From the NCBI GenBank assembly GCA_017527365.1, contig JAFXQD010000031.1, positions 1 to 34,363 on the forward strand: a stretch of DNA of 34,363 nt, written 5' to 3'. The DNA is from Oscillibacter sp. GTDB lineage: Bacteria > Bacillota > Clostridia > Oscillospirales > Oscillospiraceae. Each line of letters begins with the position of its first letter. The stretch's first letter is position 1. Positions 13,803-21,476 of the stretch are shown piece after piece. The notes beneath the pieces are model-generated. The model was not told the origin of the DNA. It made no database searches and saw nothing but the letters and a program-made list of their open reading frames with translations. A program made the position numbers and the translations under genes.

Positions 13803-14715
13803 TTTCAATTCCTCCCAGTTTGAAATACCGCCCCAAGACTTGCGCCATGTCGCCGGGCAGGGGCGCGGTTAATTCGAGCCAGCCGCCTTCGACGGGATGG
13901 CGCAAGGTCAGGCGATAGGAATGCAGCGCCGGGCGCGCTATCAGGGGCGATTCGACGCCGTAAAGCCAATCGCCCAGCAACGCGCACCCCATGTGCGCCA
14001 TGTGCACCCGCAACTGATGGGTTCGCCCCGTGCGCGGGCGCAGGCGCACGAACGACAGCGCGGGCGCGTCCGACGCGGACAAAGTCTCGTAAGCCGTGAC
14101 AGCTTTCGCGCCGTCCGGGCGCACCATGCGCGCCACAACCGAGCTTTCGTCGCGCCCTATCGGCAAATTTATGACGCCTTGCGGCGGCTCCGGGCGCCCC
14201 GTACAAATAGCGCGGTACTCGCGGCGGTACGCGCCGCTGTGCATGGCGCGCCGCAGGCGGTCGTGGATATAGCCGCTTTTCGCCACGACCATTATGCCCG
14301 ACGTGCCCCGGTCCAAACGGCTCGCGGGGTGGAAAATAAACCCGCCGCCGCGCAAGTACGCCAGCGCCCCGCCCACGTTCGGCGCGTCGGGGTCAAAGTT
14401 CGACGCGTGGGAGGTCATCCCGGCGGGCTTGTTGATTACCAGCAAGTGCTCGTCCTCCCACAGGATTTCCAGCGGCCAGTTTCCGGGGACAAGCGGCTTT
14501 TTCGGCTGGCGGCGGTCGCCTATCTCCACGCGCAGAACGTCCCCGGCGCGGAGCTCCCGCGTCGTGAAGGCGCGTTCGCCGTTGACCAGTATGCCCGTCT
14601 CGGCTTGCGTCAGGCGCGACACCGCCCGCGCCGAAAACTTCAGCTTCCCCCGCAGGTACCGCCGCACCGTCAAGCCGTCCTCCTCCGGCGCGACAACCCT
14701 TGTAATCGTTTCCAT
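13681..14715 (-). CDS. RluA-family 23S/tRNA pseudouridine synthase
   Basis: 344 residues. An S4-like N-terminal RNA-binding domain (about residues 12-75) is followed by the RluA catalytic domain with the HPASRLDRGTSGIMVVAKS motif, in which the Asp of RLDRGTSG is the catalytic residue, and by the TGRTHQLRVHMAHMGCALLGD block. It isomerises specific uridines in rRNA or tRNA. The start ATG at 14715 (METITRVV) has an AAGGAGGGC ribosome site. The family core ends around residue 300 (LELTAPLP). A C-terminal tail of about 40 residues (from about residue 304) has no family resemblance and its last 122 bases run through the start of the ABM gene in another frame, which might reflect loss of an original stop. 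Confidence 0.9.
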   Translation of the reverse strand: METITRVVAPEEDGLTVRRYLRGKLKFSARAVSRLTQAETGILVNGERAFTTRELRAGDVLRVEIGDRRQPKKPLVPGNWPLEILWEDEHLLVINKPAGMTSHASNFDPDAPNVGGALAYLRGGGFIFHPASRLDRGTSGIMVVAKSGYIHDRLRRAMHSGAYRREYRAICTGRPEPPQGVINLPIGRDESSVVARMVRPDGAKAVTAYETLSASDAPALSFVRLRPRTGRTHQLRVHMAHMGCALLGDWLYGVESPLIARPALHSYRLTLRHPVEGGWLELTAPLPGDMAQVLGRYFKLGGIENADMVGDVPLQARTAGGVPQGDSGTGGARDLDARERESGL

Positions 14716-14773
14716 ACGCCGCCCTCCTTCCCGCAGAGCATACCATGCGCGGGGCGCACTTGCAATACATAAA

Positions 14774-14802
14774 GCCTCCCCCGGCGGGGGAGGCGATTTT
14801 TT
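14774..14802. terminator. Terminator between cstA and the RluA-type gene
   Basis: Strong stem GCCTCCCCC/GGGGGAGGC (14774-14794) with a 3-base loop. T runs are stronger on the plus strand (GATTTTTT) than on the minus strand (TTTATG), although the adjacent genes are both on the minus strand; it would end cstA transcription. Confidence 0.65.
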
Positions 14803-14809
14803 GCGCGTG

Positions 14810-16507
14810 TCAGGCTTTCGCGCCCTTGCGCTGTCCCATGATGGTCTGTATGCCCTCGACGGCAAGAATCACCGCCAGAACGACCATAGCGGCGGCGAAA
14901 ACAAGCTGGAAGTAGTCGCCCCACATCGCGCCGCCCGCGCCGATTAAGCCGAATTTCGCCTTGACCGTCAGGCACAAACTGCACAGCGTGGCAATCAGCA
15001 TAAACGCCATGGGGAAGTAGAACATCTTATTGTTCTTGCCGACGTTGCCCAGCCAAGCCGCGACCGCCAGCAGAGCCAGTCCGGACAGCAACTGGTTCGC
15101 CGCGCCGAACAAAGCCCAGATTTGCGACAGCTTCAACGCGCCCAGCGTCCCGCCGATGACGACCATAATGCCCGTGCCCACAAGCGGATGAGCGAGGACT
15201 TTCCGAATCCCCGTAGCGTCGCGCCAAGACGCCTCGCCTTCCTTGAGGAAGAGTTCGGCGAACATGAAGCGGCTCAGGCGGGTGGCTGTGTCAAGGCTTG
15301 TCAGGGCGAACACGGAGACGGCGAGCGTCAGCAGGGCGCGGACGGTGCCGTATACCGCCGACGTTTCGTCGCCGAACATCGTCGCAATGCCCGACGCGAA
15401 CGCCACGGACGGCGAGCCAAATTCGCCGTTGACGTACTTCGTGAACACCATGCCCACGGCAATGAGCGACACCACGCCCAGCGCGGACTCCACCAGCATG
15501 GCGCCGTAGCCAATCGGTTTGGCGTCCGCCTCGCTGTCGAGCTGTTTGGAGGTCGTGCCCGTGGCGACGAGCGAGTGGAAGCCGGAGCACGCGCCGCAGG
15601 CTACCGTGATGAACAGCACCGGGAAAAGCGTCCCGATTCCAGTGCGCCAGCCCGCGAACGCCGGGATTTCAAACGTAGCCGAGCCCGTGAAGCCGGAAAT
15701 CAGAATGCCGATAACGGCTAAAATCATCATGCCGTAGAGCAGGAAACTGGACAGGTAGTCGCGGGGCTGCAGGAGAATCCACACGGGCACAAGCGACGCA
15801 ACCGTGATGTAGGCGCAGATAACGACAATCCACGGCAGGGTGGGCATTGCGACGCCGACATTTAAGCCGAGGACAAGCATAAGGCAAATGCAGACGATAC
15901 CCGCGATAGTCGCCGGGAGGACGCCCAGCCCGAAACGGTTCGTTGCGACGCCGTACACGACGGCAAGGACGATGAACAGCAGGGAAATCATAGCCGTTGT
16001 CTCGTTGCCGGACGGGTTCGCGCTGATTCCGTAGTGGTCGCTTGCGAACGTGCCCGCGACGACGTTCACGAACGACGCGATAACGAGGATGAGCACGAGC
16101 AACGCGAACACGATGAAGAGCCGCCCGGCGCGTTTGCCCATGTTGTCCTTGATGATTTCGCCCATGCCCTTTCCGTCGTGGCGGACGGAGGCGAACAGGG
16201 AGCCGAAGTCGTGGAGGCCGCCGAAGAAAATGCCGCCCAGCACGCACCAGAGGAATACGGGAACCCAGCCGAACACCGACGCCTGAATGGGTCCGTTAAT
16301 GGGGCCCGCGCCCGCGATGGAGGAGAAGTGGTGCCCCATAAGGACGGCGGGTTTTGCCGCGACGTAGTCCACGCCGTCCCGCATGGTATTGGCGGGGGTT
16401 TTGCGCGTGGGGTCGACGCCCCACTGTTTCGCCAGCCAGCCGCCATAGAGCACGTAGCCGACGAGCAGAATGGCAATGGCCGCCGCGATGATAAGCACAG
16501 CCTGCAT
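14810..16507 (-). CDS. cstA: Carbon starvation protein CstA (peptide/pyruvate transporter family)
   Basis: 565 residues, the shorter Gram-positive form. CstA-family proteins are multi-pass inner-membrane transporters implicated in peptide and pyruvate uptake. Around 14-16 hydrophobic segments are spread over the length. Family landmarks seen are YVLYGGWLAKQWGVDP near the start, GHHFSSIAGAGPINGPIQA (near residue 58), FFGGLHDFGSLFASVRHDGKGMGEI (in pieces near 94-118) and the later GACSGFHSLVATGTTSKQL region. The ATG at 16507 has an AAAGGATG ribosome site. I see no clear promoter in the 84 bases between this gene and the TIR gene upstream. Confidence 0.95.
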   Translation of the reverse strand: MQAVLIIAAAIAILLVGYVLYGGWLAKQWGVDPTRKTPANTMRDGVDYVAAKPAVLMGHHFSSIAGAGPINGPIQASVFGWVPVFLWCVLGGIFFGGLHDFGSLFASVRHDGKGMGEIIKDNMGKRAGRLFIVFALLVLILVIASFVNVVAGTFASDHYGISANPSGNETTAMISLLFIVLAVVYGVATNRFGLGVLPATIAGIVCICLMLVLGLNVGVAMPTLPWIVVICAYITVASLVPVWILLQPRDYLSSFLLYGMMILAVIGILISGFTGSATFEIPAFAGWRTGIGTLFPVLFITVACGACSGFHSLVATGTTSKQLDSEADAKPIGYGAMLVESALGVVSLIAVGMVFTKYVNGEFGSPSVAFASGIATMFGDETSAVYGTVRALLTLAVSVFALTSLDTATRLSRFMFAELFLKEGEASWRDATGIRKVLAHPLVGTGIMVVIGGTLGALKLSQIWALFGAANQLLSGLALLAVAAWLGNVGKNNKMFYFPMAFMLIATLCSLCLTVKAKFGLIGAGGAMWGDYFQLVFAAAMVVLAVILAVEGIQTIMGQRKGAKA

Positions 16508-16591
16508 GAGTTTGTTTCATCCTTTCCTGATTTGGTAATATTGCGAATCCGGGCGGGCAGTCCGTCCGGGGGACGCCGGATTTTATCGCCG

Positions 16592-17755
16592 TTACGGGGC
16601 GGGGCGGCGTATAACAAGGGTGTGTTCGGGGAATGCTTGCCAGCCAACTTCCGCCCCAGCAGGAATCTCGACGCTTTTCAGGTTATTGCAATCCACAAAA
16701 GCGAGGTCGCTAATTTCTGTCACACTATCGGGTATGCGTACATTTGTCAGGCTTTTGCAAGTAGCGAAAACCCCTTTGCGAATTTTAATCACGCTGTGAG
16801 GTATGCACACATCTGTCAGGCTGTGGCAACCCGCAAAAGCGTATTCGCCGATTTCGGTCACGCTGTCAGATATGCGTACATTTGTTAGCATTTCGCAACC
16901 CGCGAAAGCTCTCCCGTCAATTATGGTCACGCTGTTGGGTATGTGTACATTTGTCAAACTTATGCAATTCCAGAAAGCCCGCTTGCCGATTTTAGTAACA
17001 CTTTCGGGTATGCACACATCCATAAGCCTGTCACAAAAAGAAAAAGCATAGTCGCTGATTTCGGTCACGATGTAGCCAATACGCACTTTTGTCAGGTTTT
17101 GGCATTCATAGAAAGCAAAGTCGCCGATTTCGTCAATATCGTCCGTAACCTCCACAGAGAGAATTTTCTCTCGGTACAGCATCCATGGAGCGGTACTGCC
17201 TCTATGAACTGGGTTGGACTGGTAAGAGGGGATAGAACCGAGAGATAAAAACCAATCCTCGTTTTTTGCAATGGTCAAAACGCCGCCCACAAAACGCCAT
17301 TGAATTTCCCCGATTTTATGCCACTCCGGGACTTTGCACGGCGCGAAAGCCTGTTCACGTTCCACACGTTCCGCAAACTGCGCGGGGTTGCAATCGTCCA
17401 GCCGCAAATGTTGACGGCTTTCCAAAAGCCGATAAAGCGGGCGCAAATCGTCCGGTTTCAGTTCTTCCAGATAAACCGGGACAATGGGCTTGTCCTTTCG
17501 ATACGCGTACTCCGTCTCCTCAAAGCAGAAGCGGGACGCGTTGAACGCCTCCGAAAACAGCGGGCAGAATACCGCGCAAGCCTCCGCTTTTTCCACAAGC
17601 GTTTCCGTCCAGTGTTCGCCCGCCTTTATGCCCGCGTCGTACCAGACGCGGTAGCCCGCGCCGGACAGCGCGTCCAGATACGGCAGAACGCGTTCCGCGT
17701 CCTTCCGGGCGTAGCTGATGAAAATATAAGGCTCCCGCCCTTCATACGGCTCCAT
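16592..17755 (-). CDS. TIR-domain / BspA-type leucine-rich-repeat fusion
   Basis: 387 residues. TIR domain about residues 8-115: the YIFISYARKDAERV strand, GYRVWYDAGIKAGEHW loop, and RFCFEETEYA, where E79/E80 sit at the place of the catalytic Glu of TIR NAD-hydrolases. A linker (about 116-210) is followed by about seven 23-residue LRR_5 (BspA-like) repeats of the form SVTxIGxxAFxxCxxLTNVxIP (about 211-378). There is no signal peptide, membrane segment or NB-ARC module, so it is cytoplasmic: a TIR effector fused directly to a recognition-type repeat. Lower GC than its neighbours suggests transfer. A defence role is inferred; plain TIR-LRR host interaction is less likely without a secretion signal. 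Confidence 0.88.
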   Translation of the reverse strand: MEPYEGREPYIFISYARKDAERVLPYLDALSGAGYRVWYDAGIKAGEHWTETLVEKAEACAVFCPLFSEAFNASRFCFEETEYAYRKDKPIVPVYLEELKPDDLRPLYRLLESRQHLRLDDCNPAQFAERVEREQAFAPCKVPEWHKIGEIQWRFVGGVLTIAKNEDWFLSLGSIPSYQSNPVHRGSTAPWMLYREKILSVEVTDDIDEIGDFAFYECQNLTKVRIGYIVTEISDYAFSFCDRLMDVCIPESVTKIGKRAFWNCISLTNVHIPNSVTIIDGRAFAGCEMLTNVRISDSVTEIGEYAFAGCHSLTDVCIPHSVIKIRKGVFATCKSLTNVRIPDSVTEISDLAFVDCNNLKSVEIPAGAEVGWQAFPEHTLVIRRPAP

Positions 17756-17784
17756 GCGTCCCGCCTCCCGTCGCTTTTTGTCCT

Positions 17785-17813
17785 ATTTTAGCACACCCGC
17801 CCGCAATCCGCAA
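17785..17813 (-). promoter_or_regulatory. Weak candidate promoter of the TIR-LRR gene
   Basis: Minus strand TTGCGG (17808-17813), a 17-base spacer and TAAAAT (17785-17790). The -10 is good and the -35 only half matches. Confidence 0.4.
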
Positions 17814-17823
17814 GCGCGGCTTT

Positions 17824-17866
17824 CACCCCCTCTGTCGCTGCGCGACATCTCCCCCAAAGGGGGAGA
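17824..17866 (-). repeat. Dispersed palindromic repeat, copy A
   Basis: Read on the minus strand: TCTCCCCCTTTGGGGGAG, then ATGTCGCGCAGCGACAGAGGGGGT. Two nested hairpins. It is the same element as copies B and C (17894-17938 and 34310-34356) and faces copy B. Confidence 0.8.
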
Positions 17867-17893
17867 CGCACACCCGCCAAGCGTTGCGACAAA

Positions 17894-17938
17894 ACCTCCC
17901 CCTTTGGGGGAGGCGGCGCGCAAGCGCCGGAGGGGGTC
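17894..17938 (+). repeat. Dispersed palindromic repeat, copy B
   Basis: Plus strand: CCTCCCCCTTTGGGGGAG, then GCGGCGCGCAAGCGCCGGAGGGGGT. With copy A it forms an inverted pair of about 115 bases, resembling a small MITE-like unit. Its end is three bases from the stop of the next gene, so it may act as that gene's 3' structure. Confidence 0.8.
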
Positions 17939-17940
17939 TT

Positions 17941-18441
17941 TCAGCGCAAATTCAGGTTGCGCTTCAAAAACTTCCGCAAGGTCTTTCCCTGCGCGTTTAC
18001 GGCAAGTTTGCCCGCGTCGGCGTCAATCACGGCAAGGCGGAAATGGCTCCAGCCCTGAAAGCCGAACAAATAGCTCTTGTAGCGTTTGAGTTTCGGGACG
18101 AGCGCGAACGCGTCCGGGGCGACCCGCGACGCCAAAACGATGAGCGTCACGTCGGTGTTGCGGTGGTCCTTGTGCGGCGCGACGCGGGCAAGCCCCGCGT
18201 TCCACGCCGCGCCCTCCAAGGCGCCCAACAGCGGCGCCGTCAATTCCTCTTCCAAGGCAAAAAATACGTACTCGTTGGATTCCGCCTCCGAAATTCTCGC
18301 GCTCCGGATAAGGAAATACTGCCGCTCGTGCGAACGGAACGCCGCCTCCGCGACAAACGGCGGCGCGGGGCGCTTGCGCTCCACGTCGTAATAGACCGAA
18401 TAGGCCTTTAAGAGCTTGTCCAGCGCTTCTTGCGCGTTCAC
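17941..18441 (-). CDS. Conserved-looking hypothetical protein
   Basis: 166 residues from the GTG at 18441, which has a GAGGGGGA ribosome site. The open frame continues upstream to 18678, but that would overlap the preceding gene by 85 bases and adds Gly/Arg-rich sequence. Mixed alpha/beta with YFLIRSARISEAESNEYVFFA (in pieces near residues 40-60), RVAPHKDHRNTDVTLIVLA and a basic C-terminus (LRKFLKRNLNLR). No signal peptide and no membrane segment. I do not recognise the family and assign no function. It is transcribed with, or just downstream of, the membrane-anchored protein gene. Confidence 0.65.
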   Translation of the reverse strand: MNAQEALDKLLKAYSVYYDVERKRPAPPFVAEAAFRSHERQYFLIRSARISEAESNEYVFFALEEELTAPLLGALEGAAWNAGLARVAPHKDHRNTDVTLIVLASRVAPDAFALVPKLKRYKSYLFGFQGWSHFRLAVIDADAGKLAVNAQGKTLRKFLKRNLNLR

Positions 18442-18547
18442 GTCTCCCCCTCGCTTTCCGCGTCCGGGCGCGCTTTCTTTCGCTAAACGGGCAAAACGCA
18501 CGGCGGACGCCCTCCTTTCCTCTTGCGGCTCGCGGGTTTCCGCGAAG

Positions 18548-18577
18548 TTTTCCACATTTTCCACAAAGTTTTCCACA
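18548..18577 (-). repeat. Three copies of the 9-mer TGTGGAAAA
   Basis: TTTTCCACA occurs at 18548-18556, 18557-18565 and 18569-18577 on the plus strand, in the gap between the two minus-strand genes. It resembles a DnaA-box variant but the cluster is too small to call an origin. Confidence 0.5.
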
Positions 18578-18593
18578 TTCTCGAAGGGGCGCT

Positions 18594-19394
18594 TTAGCGC
18601 CCCCGTATCGGCGCGGTTCCGTCGGGCAGGGCGAACGCGTCCGCCGGGGGCTCCTCCGGCTCCCCCGCCTCCATCCAATAGACGCTGTTGTCCTCCACGA
18701 GCCGCTCCGCCGCGACCAGAAGCCCCGTAGAAACGCTTATCCAGTAGCGCTCCTTCACGCCGTCCTCTTGGGCGGTCTCAATGTAAACGCAGTCAACGCC
18801 CGACTCTATGCGGTGGTAGTCCGCCAAGGCGATTCGCTCGCGGGGCAGTTTCAGCACGTCCTCGTAGGTGGGAATCAACTGCTCGTCGTCGGCGCCGATG
18901 TTCCCGGCGGGGAGGCGCAGGGCTGTTTCGTCGCCGTCGTACCACAAGTAAGCGACGCGCCCGTCGGTGATAACGTGGCGGGTCTGCCCGTCGGGCATGT
19001 CGCGGTCAACCCGCGTCCAAGGCGCGGAGACCGTCGCGCAGAGCGCGGCGTCGCGCTCGCCGCCGCTCCACGTCCGCCGGACGGTGATTTCCCGCCGGTA
19101 GCGCTCCGGGCGGGAGAGCGTGGCGACGACGGCTTGCACGGTGTCGGGGGTGACTTCCAGCGCCAGCGCCGCCGGGAGCCCTTCCGGGGCGTCGCGGGCG
19201 CCGCCCCACGTCAGGCCGATGTTGTCCGGGAGCGTGATGTAAGCCGTGCGGGGGAAGAGCAGGCGGACGCTCAACGAGAGCGCGAGCGTCGCAAGGCACA
19301 ACAGCCCCATGGCGAGCCAATAGCGCCGCCACCCGCTCCGGACGCGCTTCCCGCTTTGCGGCGCTTGTTGTTGCGCGGTTGGAGATGTTTTCAT
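18594..19394 (-). CDS. Membrane-anchored extracytoplasmic protein, possibly LolA/MucB-like fold
   Basis: 266 residues. A basic N-terminus and one transmembrane segment (about residues 27-50) place the rest outside the membrane. The external part has alternating strands such as YRREITVRRTW, RHVITDGRVAYLWYDG and VYIETAQEDGVKERYWISV, with DGETALRLP-like turns. This pattern is reminiscent of LolA/RseB-type lipoprotein-like sheets and of some sporulation or anti-sigma-associated proteins. I cannot name a family with confidence. The ATG at 19394 (MKTSPTAQ) is preceded by GGGGAAAAGG; two minus-strand promoters lie upstream (19435-19463 and 19512-19540). An 8-base hairpin (18586-18603) overlaps the stop codon. 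Confidence 0.7.
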   Translation of the reverse strand: MKTSPTAQQQAPQSGKRVRSGWRRYWLAMGLLCLATLALSLSVRLLFPRTAYITLPDNIGLTWGGARDAPEGLPAALALEVTPDTVQAVVATLSRPERYRREITVRRTWSGGERDAALCATVSAPWTRVDRDMPDGQTRHVITDGRVAYLWYDGDETALRLPAGNIGADDEQLIPTYEDVLKLPRERIALADYHRIESGVDCVYIETAQEDGVKERYWISVSTGLLVAAERLVEDNSVYWMEAGEPEEPPADAFALPDGTAPIRGR

Positions 19395-19434
19395 AGCCTT
19401 TTCCCCGTTCCGTGTCGGATTCTGCCTCCGTCTA

Positions 19435-19463
19435 ATGATAGCGCCCGGCGCGGTTGCCGTCAA
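19435..19463 (-). promoter_or_regulatory. Proximal promoter of the membrane-anchored protein gene
   Basis: Minus strand TTGACG (19458-19463), a 17-base spacer and TATCAT (19435-19440). Confidence 0.7.
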
Positions 19464-19511
19464 GACGCGCCGCGCCGCTTCGCTTTTTGGCGTTCCGTGT
19501 CGATTTCCCGC

Positions 19512-19540
19512 ATTATAGCGCTTGCCGCGGCGGCTGTAAA
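19512..19540 (-). promoter_or_regulatory. Distal promoter of the membrane-anchored protein gene
   Basis: Minus strand TTTACA (19535-19540), a 17-base spacer and TATAAT (19512-19517). It diverges from the particle operon promoter, with a small palindrome GGTAAAAATCTTTACC (19561-19576) between the two. Confidence 0.65.
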
Positions 19541-19595
19541 GACGCGGGCTGTCAAAACGCGGTAAAAATCTTTACCTTTTTGTGCGTTTTGCCGA

Positions 19596-19625
19596 TTGAC
19601 AAATATAGAACAAATGTGCTATCCT
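19596..19625 (+). promoter_or_regulatory. Promoter of the capsid operon
   Basis: TTGACA (19596-19601), an 18-base spacer and an extended -10, TGC-TATCCT (19617-19625). LexA-like box 1 lies between the -35 and -10. The predicted start is near 19632. The window 19395-19726 otherwise holds the two divergent promoters, the small palindrome and boxes 2 and 3. Confidence 0.8.
19605..19622 (+). promoter_or_regulatory. LexA-like operator, box 1
   Basis: ATAGAAC-AAAT-GTGCTAT, matching the Gram-positive SOS core GAACNNNNGTTC with one mismatch in the right arm. It sits between the -35 and -10 boxes. Confidence 0.72.
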
Positions 19626-19636
19626 TTGCGCATGGA

Positions 19637-19654
19637 ATCGAACAAAAGTTCTAT
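19637..19654 (+). promoter_or_regulatory. LexA-like operator, box 2
   Basis: ATCGAAC-AAAA-GTTCTAT contains a perfect CGAACNNNNGTTC core, just after the predicted transcription start. Its centre is 32 bases from that of box 1, about three helical turns. Confidence 0.78.
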
Positions 19655-19687
19655 TCCGGAGCGCGGCTTTATTTTTTTGAGCATAGA

Positions 19688-19705
19688 ATAGAACATAAGT
19701 TCTAT
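19688..19705 (+). promoter_or_regulatory. LexA-like operator, box 3
   Basis: ATAGAAC-ATAA-GTTCTAT with perfect 7-base arms, 51 bases after box 2 (about five turns) and just before the ribosome site of the first gene. Confidence 0.78.
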
Positions 19706-19726
19706 TTTGAGAAGGGAGGCGTCCGT

Positions 19727-20005
19727 ATGGAAGAAATCGACCTGCGCCGGGAGCTCGTGGAGCGCCTGCGCGACGGCGAAACCCGCGCCCGTATCGCCGA
19801 CGCGCTCATTGTCGAGGCCACGGGCGGACAGCCCGACGCCAAAAGCGGCGCCCCCAAAGGCGGCGCCACCGTCATCCGCGCCTTTGAGCTGATACGGGAA
19901 ATCGCGCTGGAACGCGCCCCCAACCCCGCCGACGGCGAGTTTTCCCGCTACTCCGACGCCGAACTTGTCGCAATGCTGGAGGCGGCGCCGGGGGGCTACG
20001 GGTAG
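19727..20005 (+). CDS. Small terminase subunit candidate
   Basis: 92 residues, first gene of the operon, directly before the large terminase. Acidic/basic helical N-terminus (MEEIDLRRELVERLRDGETR), a flexible Gly/Pro/Lys stretch (about residues 35-50) and a helical C-terminus (SDAELVAMLEAAPGGYG). The position and size fit a small terminase, the DNA-recognition partner that forms a ring and feeds DNA to the motor, but I see no clear helix-turn-helix signature, so the call is by position. The ATG at 19727 has a GAAGGGAGG ribosome site and lies downstream of the three LexA-like boxes. Other possibilities are an adaptor or a DNA-binding regulator. Confidence 0.6.
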   Translation: MEEIDLRRELVERLRDGETRARIADALIVEATGGQPDAKSGAPKGGATVIRAFELIREIALERAPNPADGEFSRYSDAELVAMLEAAPGGYG

Positions 20006-21464
20006 CGCAATCCGGGCGGAGCTGGCGCGGCGCGAACTCGCCCGCCGCCATTACGCACGGTTTCTCCGCCTCACGGGCGGCGCGGCGTGGATTCCCACCC
20101 GCTTTTCGGAATTTCTGGCGCGGGAGGCGCAAGCGTTTCTGGAGGCCGACACGGGCAACGCCTACGACATCCTGATTTTGCAGACGCCGCCCCAGCACGG
20201 CAAATCCGCAAGCGTGACGGAAGCCCTGCCCGCGTGGGCGCTCCTGCGCAACCCCGACGCCCGCGTGATTCTGGCGTCCTACAACGAGGACAGCGCGGAG
20301 CGGTTCGCACGGCGCAACCGCGAAAAGCTCTCGCAATGGGGCGCGGCGCTCTCCGGGGTGACGCTCGGCGGCGTCCGCCGCGCTACGGAGTACGAGTTGG
20401 AGGGGCGGCGCGGGCGGCTTGTCAGCCGGGGCATTATGTCGGGAATCACGGGCAACGCCGCCGATTTGCTCATTATCGACGACCCGATTAAAAACCGGGA
20501 GGAGGCGGACAGCCCCGCGTATCGGGAAAAGCTGTGGGCGGAATGGCTCAACAGTTTGAAATCGCGCCTTGCGGCGAAAGCGAAAGTCATCGTCATTATG
20601 ACGCCGTGGCACGAGGACGATTTGGCGGCGCGGATTCTGCGCACGGAAACGAACGTGCGGCTGTTGCGGCTTCCGGTCGAGGCGGAGGAGCGCGACCCCA
20701 TGGGGCGCGCCCCCGGCGCGGCGCTCTGCCCGGAGCTCGGCAAGGGCGCGGACTGGCTCGCGCAGTTCAAGCGCTCCTACCTGAACGACCCTTCCGGCGG
20801 ACAGCGCGCTTGGCTCGCGCTCTACCAGTGCCGCCCCCGCGCCGAACGCGGGAACATCGTCCGCCGCGACTGGTGGAAGTTCTACGACGCGCCCCCGGAA
20901 ACATTCGGGACGCAATGCGTCAGCGTGGACGCCGCCTTTAAGGGCGGGGAGCGCAACGACTTTGTTGCAATCACGGTTTGGGGCAAGCGCGGCGAAGATT
21001 ATTACCTGCTGGACTGCGTCAACAAGCACATGGATTTTGTCGGGACGCTCGCCGCCGTCCGCGAAACCCGGAAGCGTTTCCCCGGCGCCCGCGCCGTGCT
21101 CATTGAGGACAAGGCCAACGGAAGCGCGGTTCTGAACGTCCTGCGGCGCGAAATGTTCTGCGTTCCGGTCGAGCCTCGCGGCGACAAGCGCTCCCGCGTT
21201 TACGGCGCGTCGCCCGCCATCGAAAGCGGACACGTCCGCCTGCCCAAATCCGCCCCGTGGCTGGAGGCATATCTTGAACAGTTTACGGCGTTCCCGTCGG
21301 GGCGGCACGACGACATGGTGGACAGTTCGACGCAAGCCCTGCACTGGCTCTTCTCGCAGAGCGGCGACGTTCCCAGAGACCCGGAAACGCTTCCGAAAGC
21401 GCCCCCGCCGGAGGACGGGCGCGAACTGGCCGACAACGACTGCTACGACGTGTACGGCTATTAG
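19965..21464 (+). CDS. terL: Large terminase subunit (packaging ATPase and nuclease)
   Basis: 499 residues from a TTG at 19965; the true start is uncertain because no ATG or good ribosome site is in frame, and conserved sequence begins near 20013. Walker A is TPPQHGKS (about residues 74-81), Walker B LLIIDDP near 170. The RNase-H-like nuclease domain shows VSVDAAFKGGERND (near 325), LIEDKANGS (near 380) and GRHDDMVDSS (near 445), so all acidic residues expected for cleavage are intact. It belongs to the P22/psiM2-type terminases that package by headful cutting. Intact motor and nuclease argue for active packaging. The start overlaps the small gene by about 40 bases. Confidence 0.93.
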   Translation: MSQCWRRRRGATGSAIRAELARRELARRHYARFLRLTGGAAWIPTRFSEFLAREAQAFLEADTGNAYDILILQTPPQHGKSASVTEALPAWALLRNPDARVILASYNEDSAERFARRNREKLSQWGAALSGVTLGGVRRATEYELEGRRGRLVSRGIMSGITGNAADLLIIDDPIKNREEADSPAYREKLWAEWLNSLKSRLAAKAKVIVIMTPWHEDDLAARILRTETNVRLLRLPVEAEERDPMGRAPGAALCPELGKGADWLAQFKRSYLNDPSGGQRAWLALYQCRPRAERGNIVRRDWWKFYDAPPETFGTQCVSVDAAFKGGERNDFVAITVWGKRGEDYYLLDCVNKHMDFVGTLAAVRETRKRFPGARAVLIEDKANGSAVLNVLRREMFCVPVEPRGDKRSRVYGASPAIESGHVRLPKSAPWLEAYLEQFTAFPSGRHDDMVDSSTQALHWLFSQSGDVPRDPETLPKAPPPEDGRELADNDCYDVYGY

Positions 21465-21476
21465 AAAGGAGAGGCT

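Noticed and set aside
16650..17150. Regularly spaced near-identical blocks resembling a CRISPR array
   Set aside because: They are the 69-base repeats that encode the BspA-type leucine-rich repeats, and the reading frame is open throughout.
18548..18577. Three TTTTCCACA 9-mers as a possible DnaA-box cluster or origin
   Set aside because: Only three copies, no perfect TTATCCACA, no AT-rich unwinding element and no dnaA/dnaN nearby. Listed only as a short repeat.
19632..19691. A 19-codon frame beginning near the predicted transcript start of the capsid operon
   Set aside because: No ribosome site, it lies over two of the LexA-like boxes, and the peptide shows no leader-peptide features.
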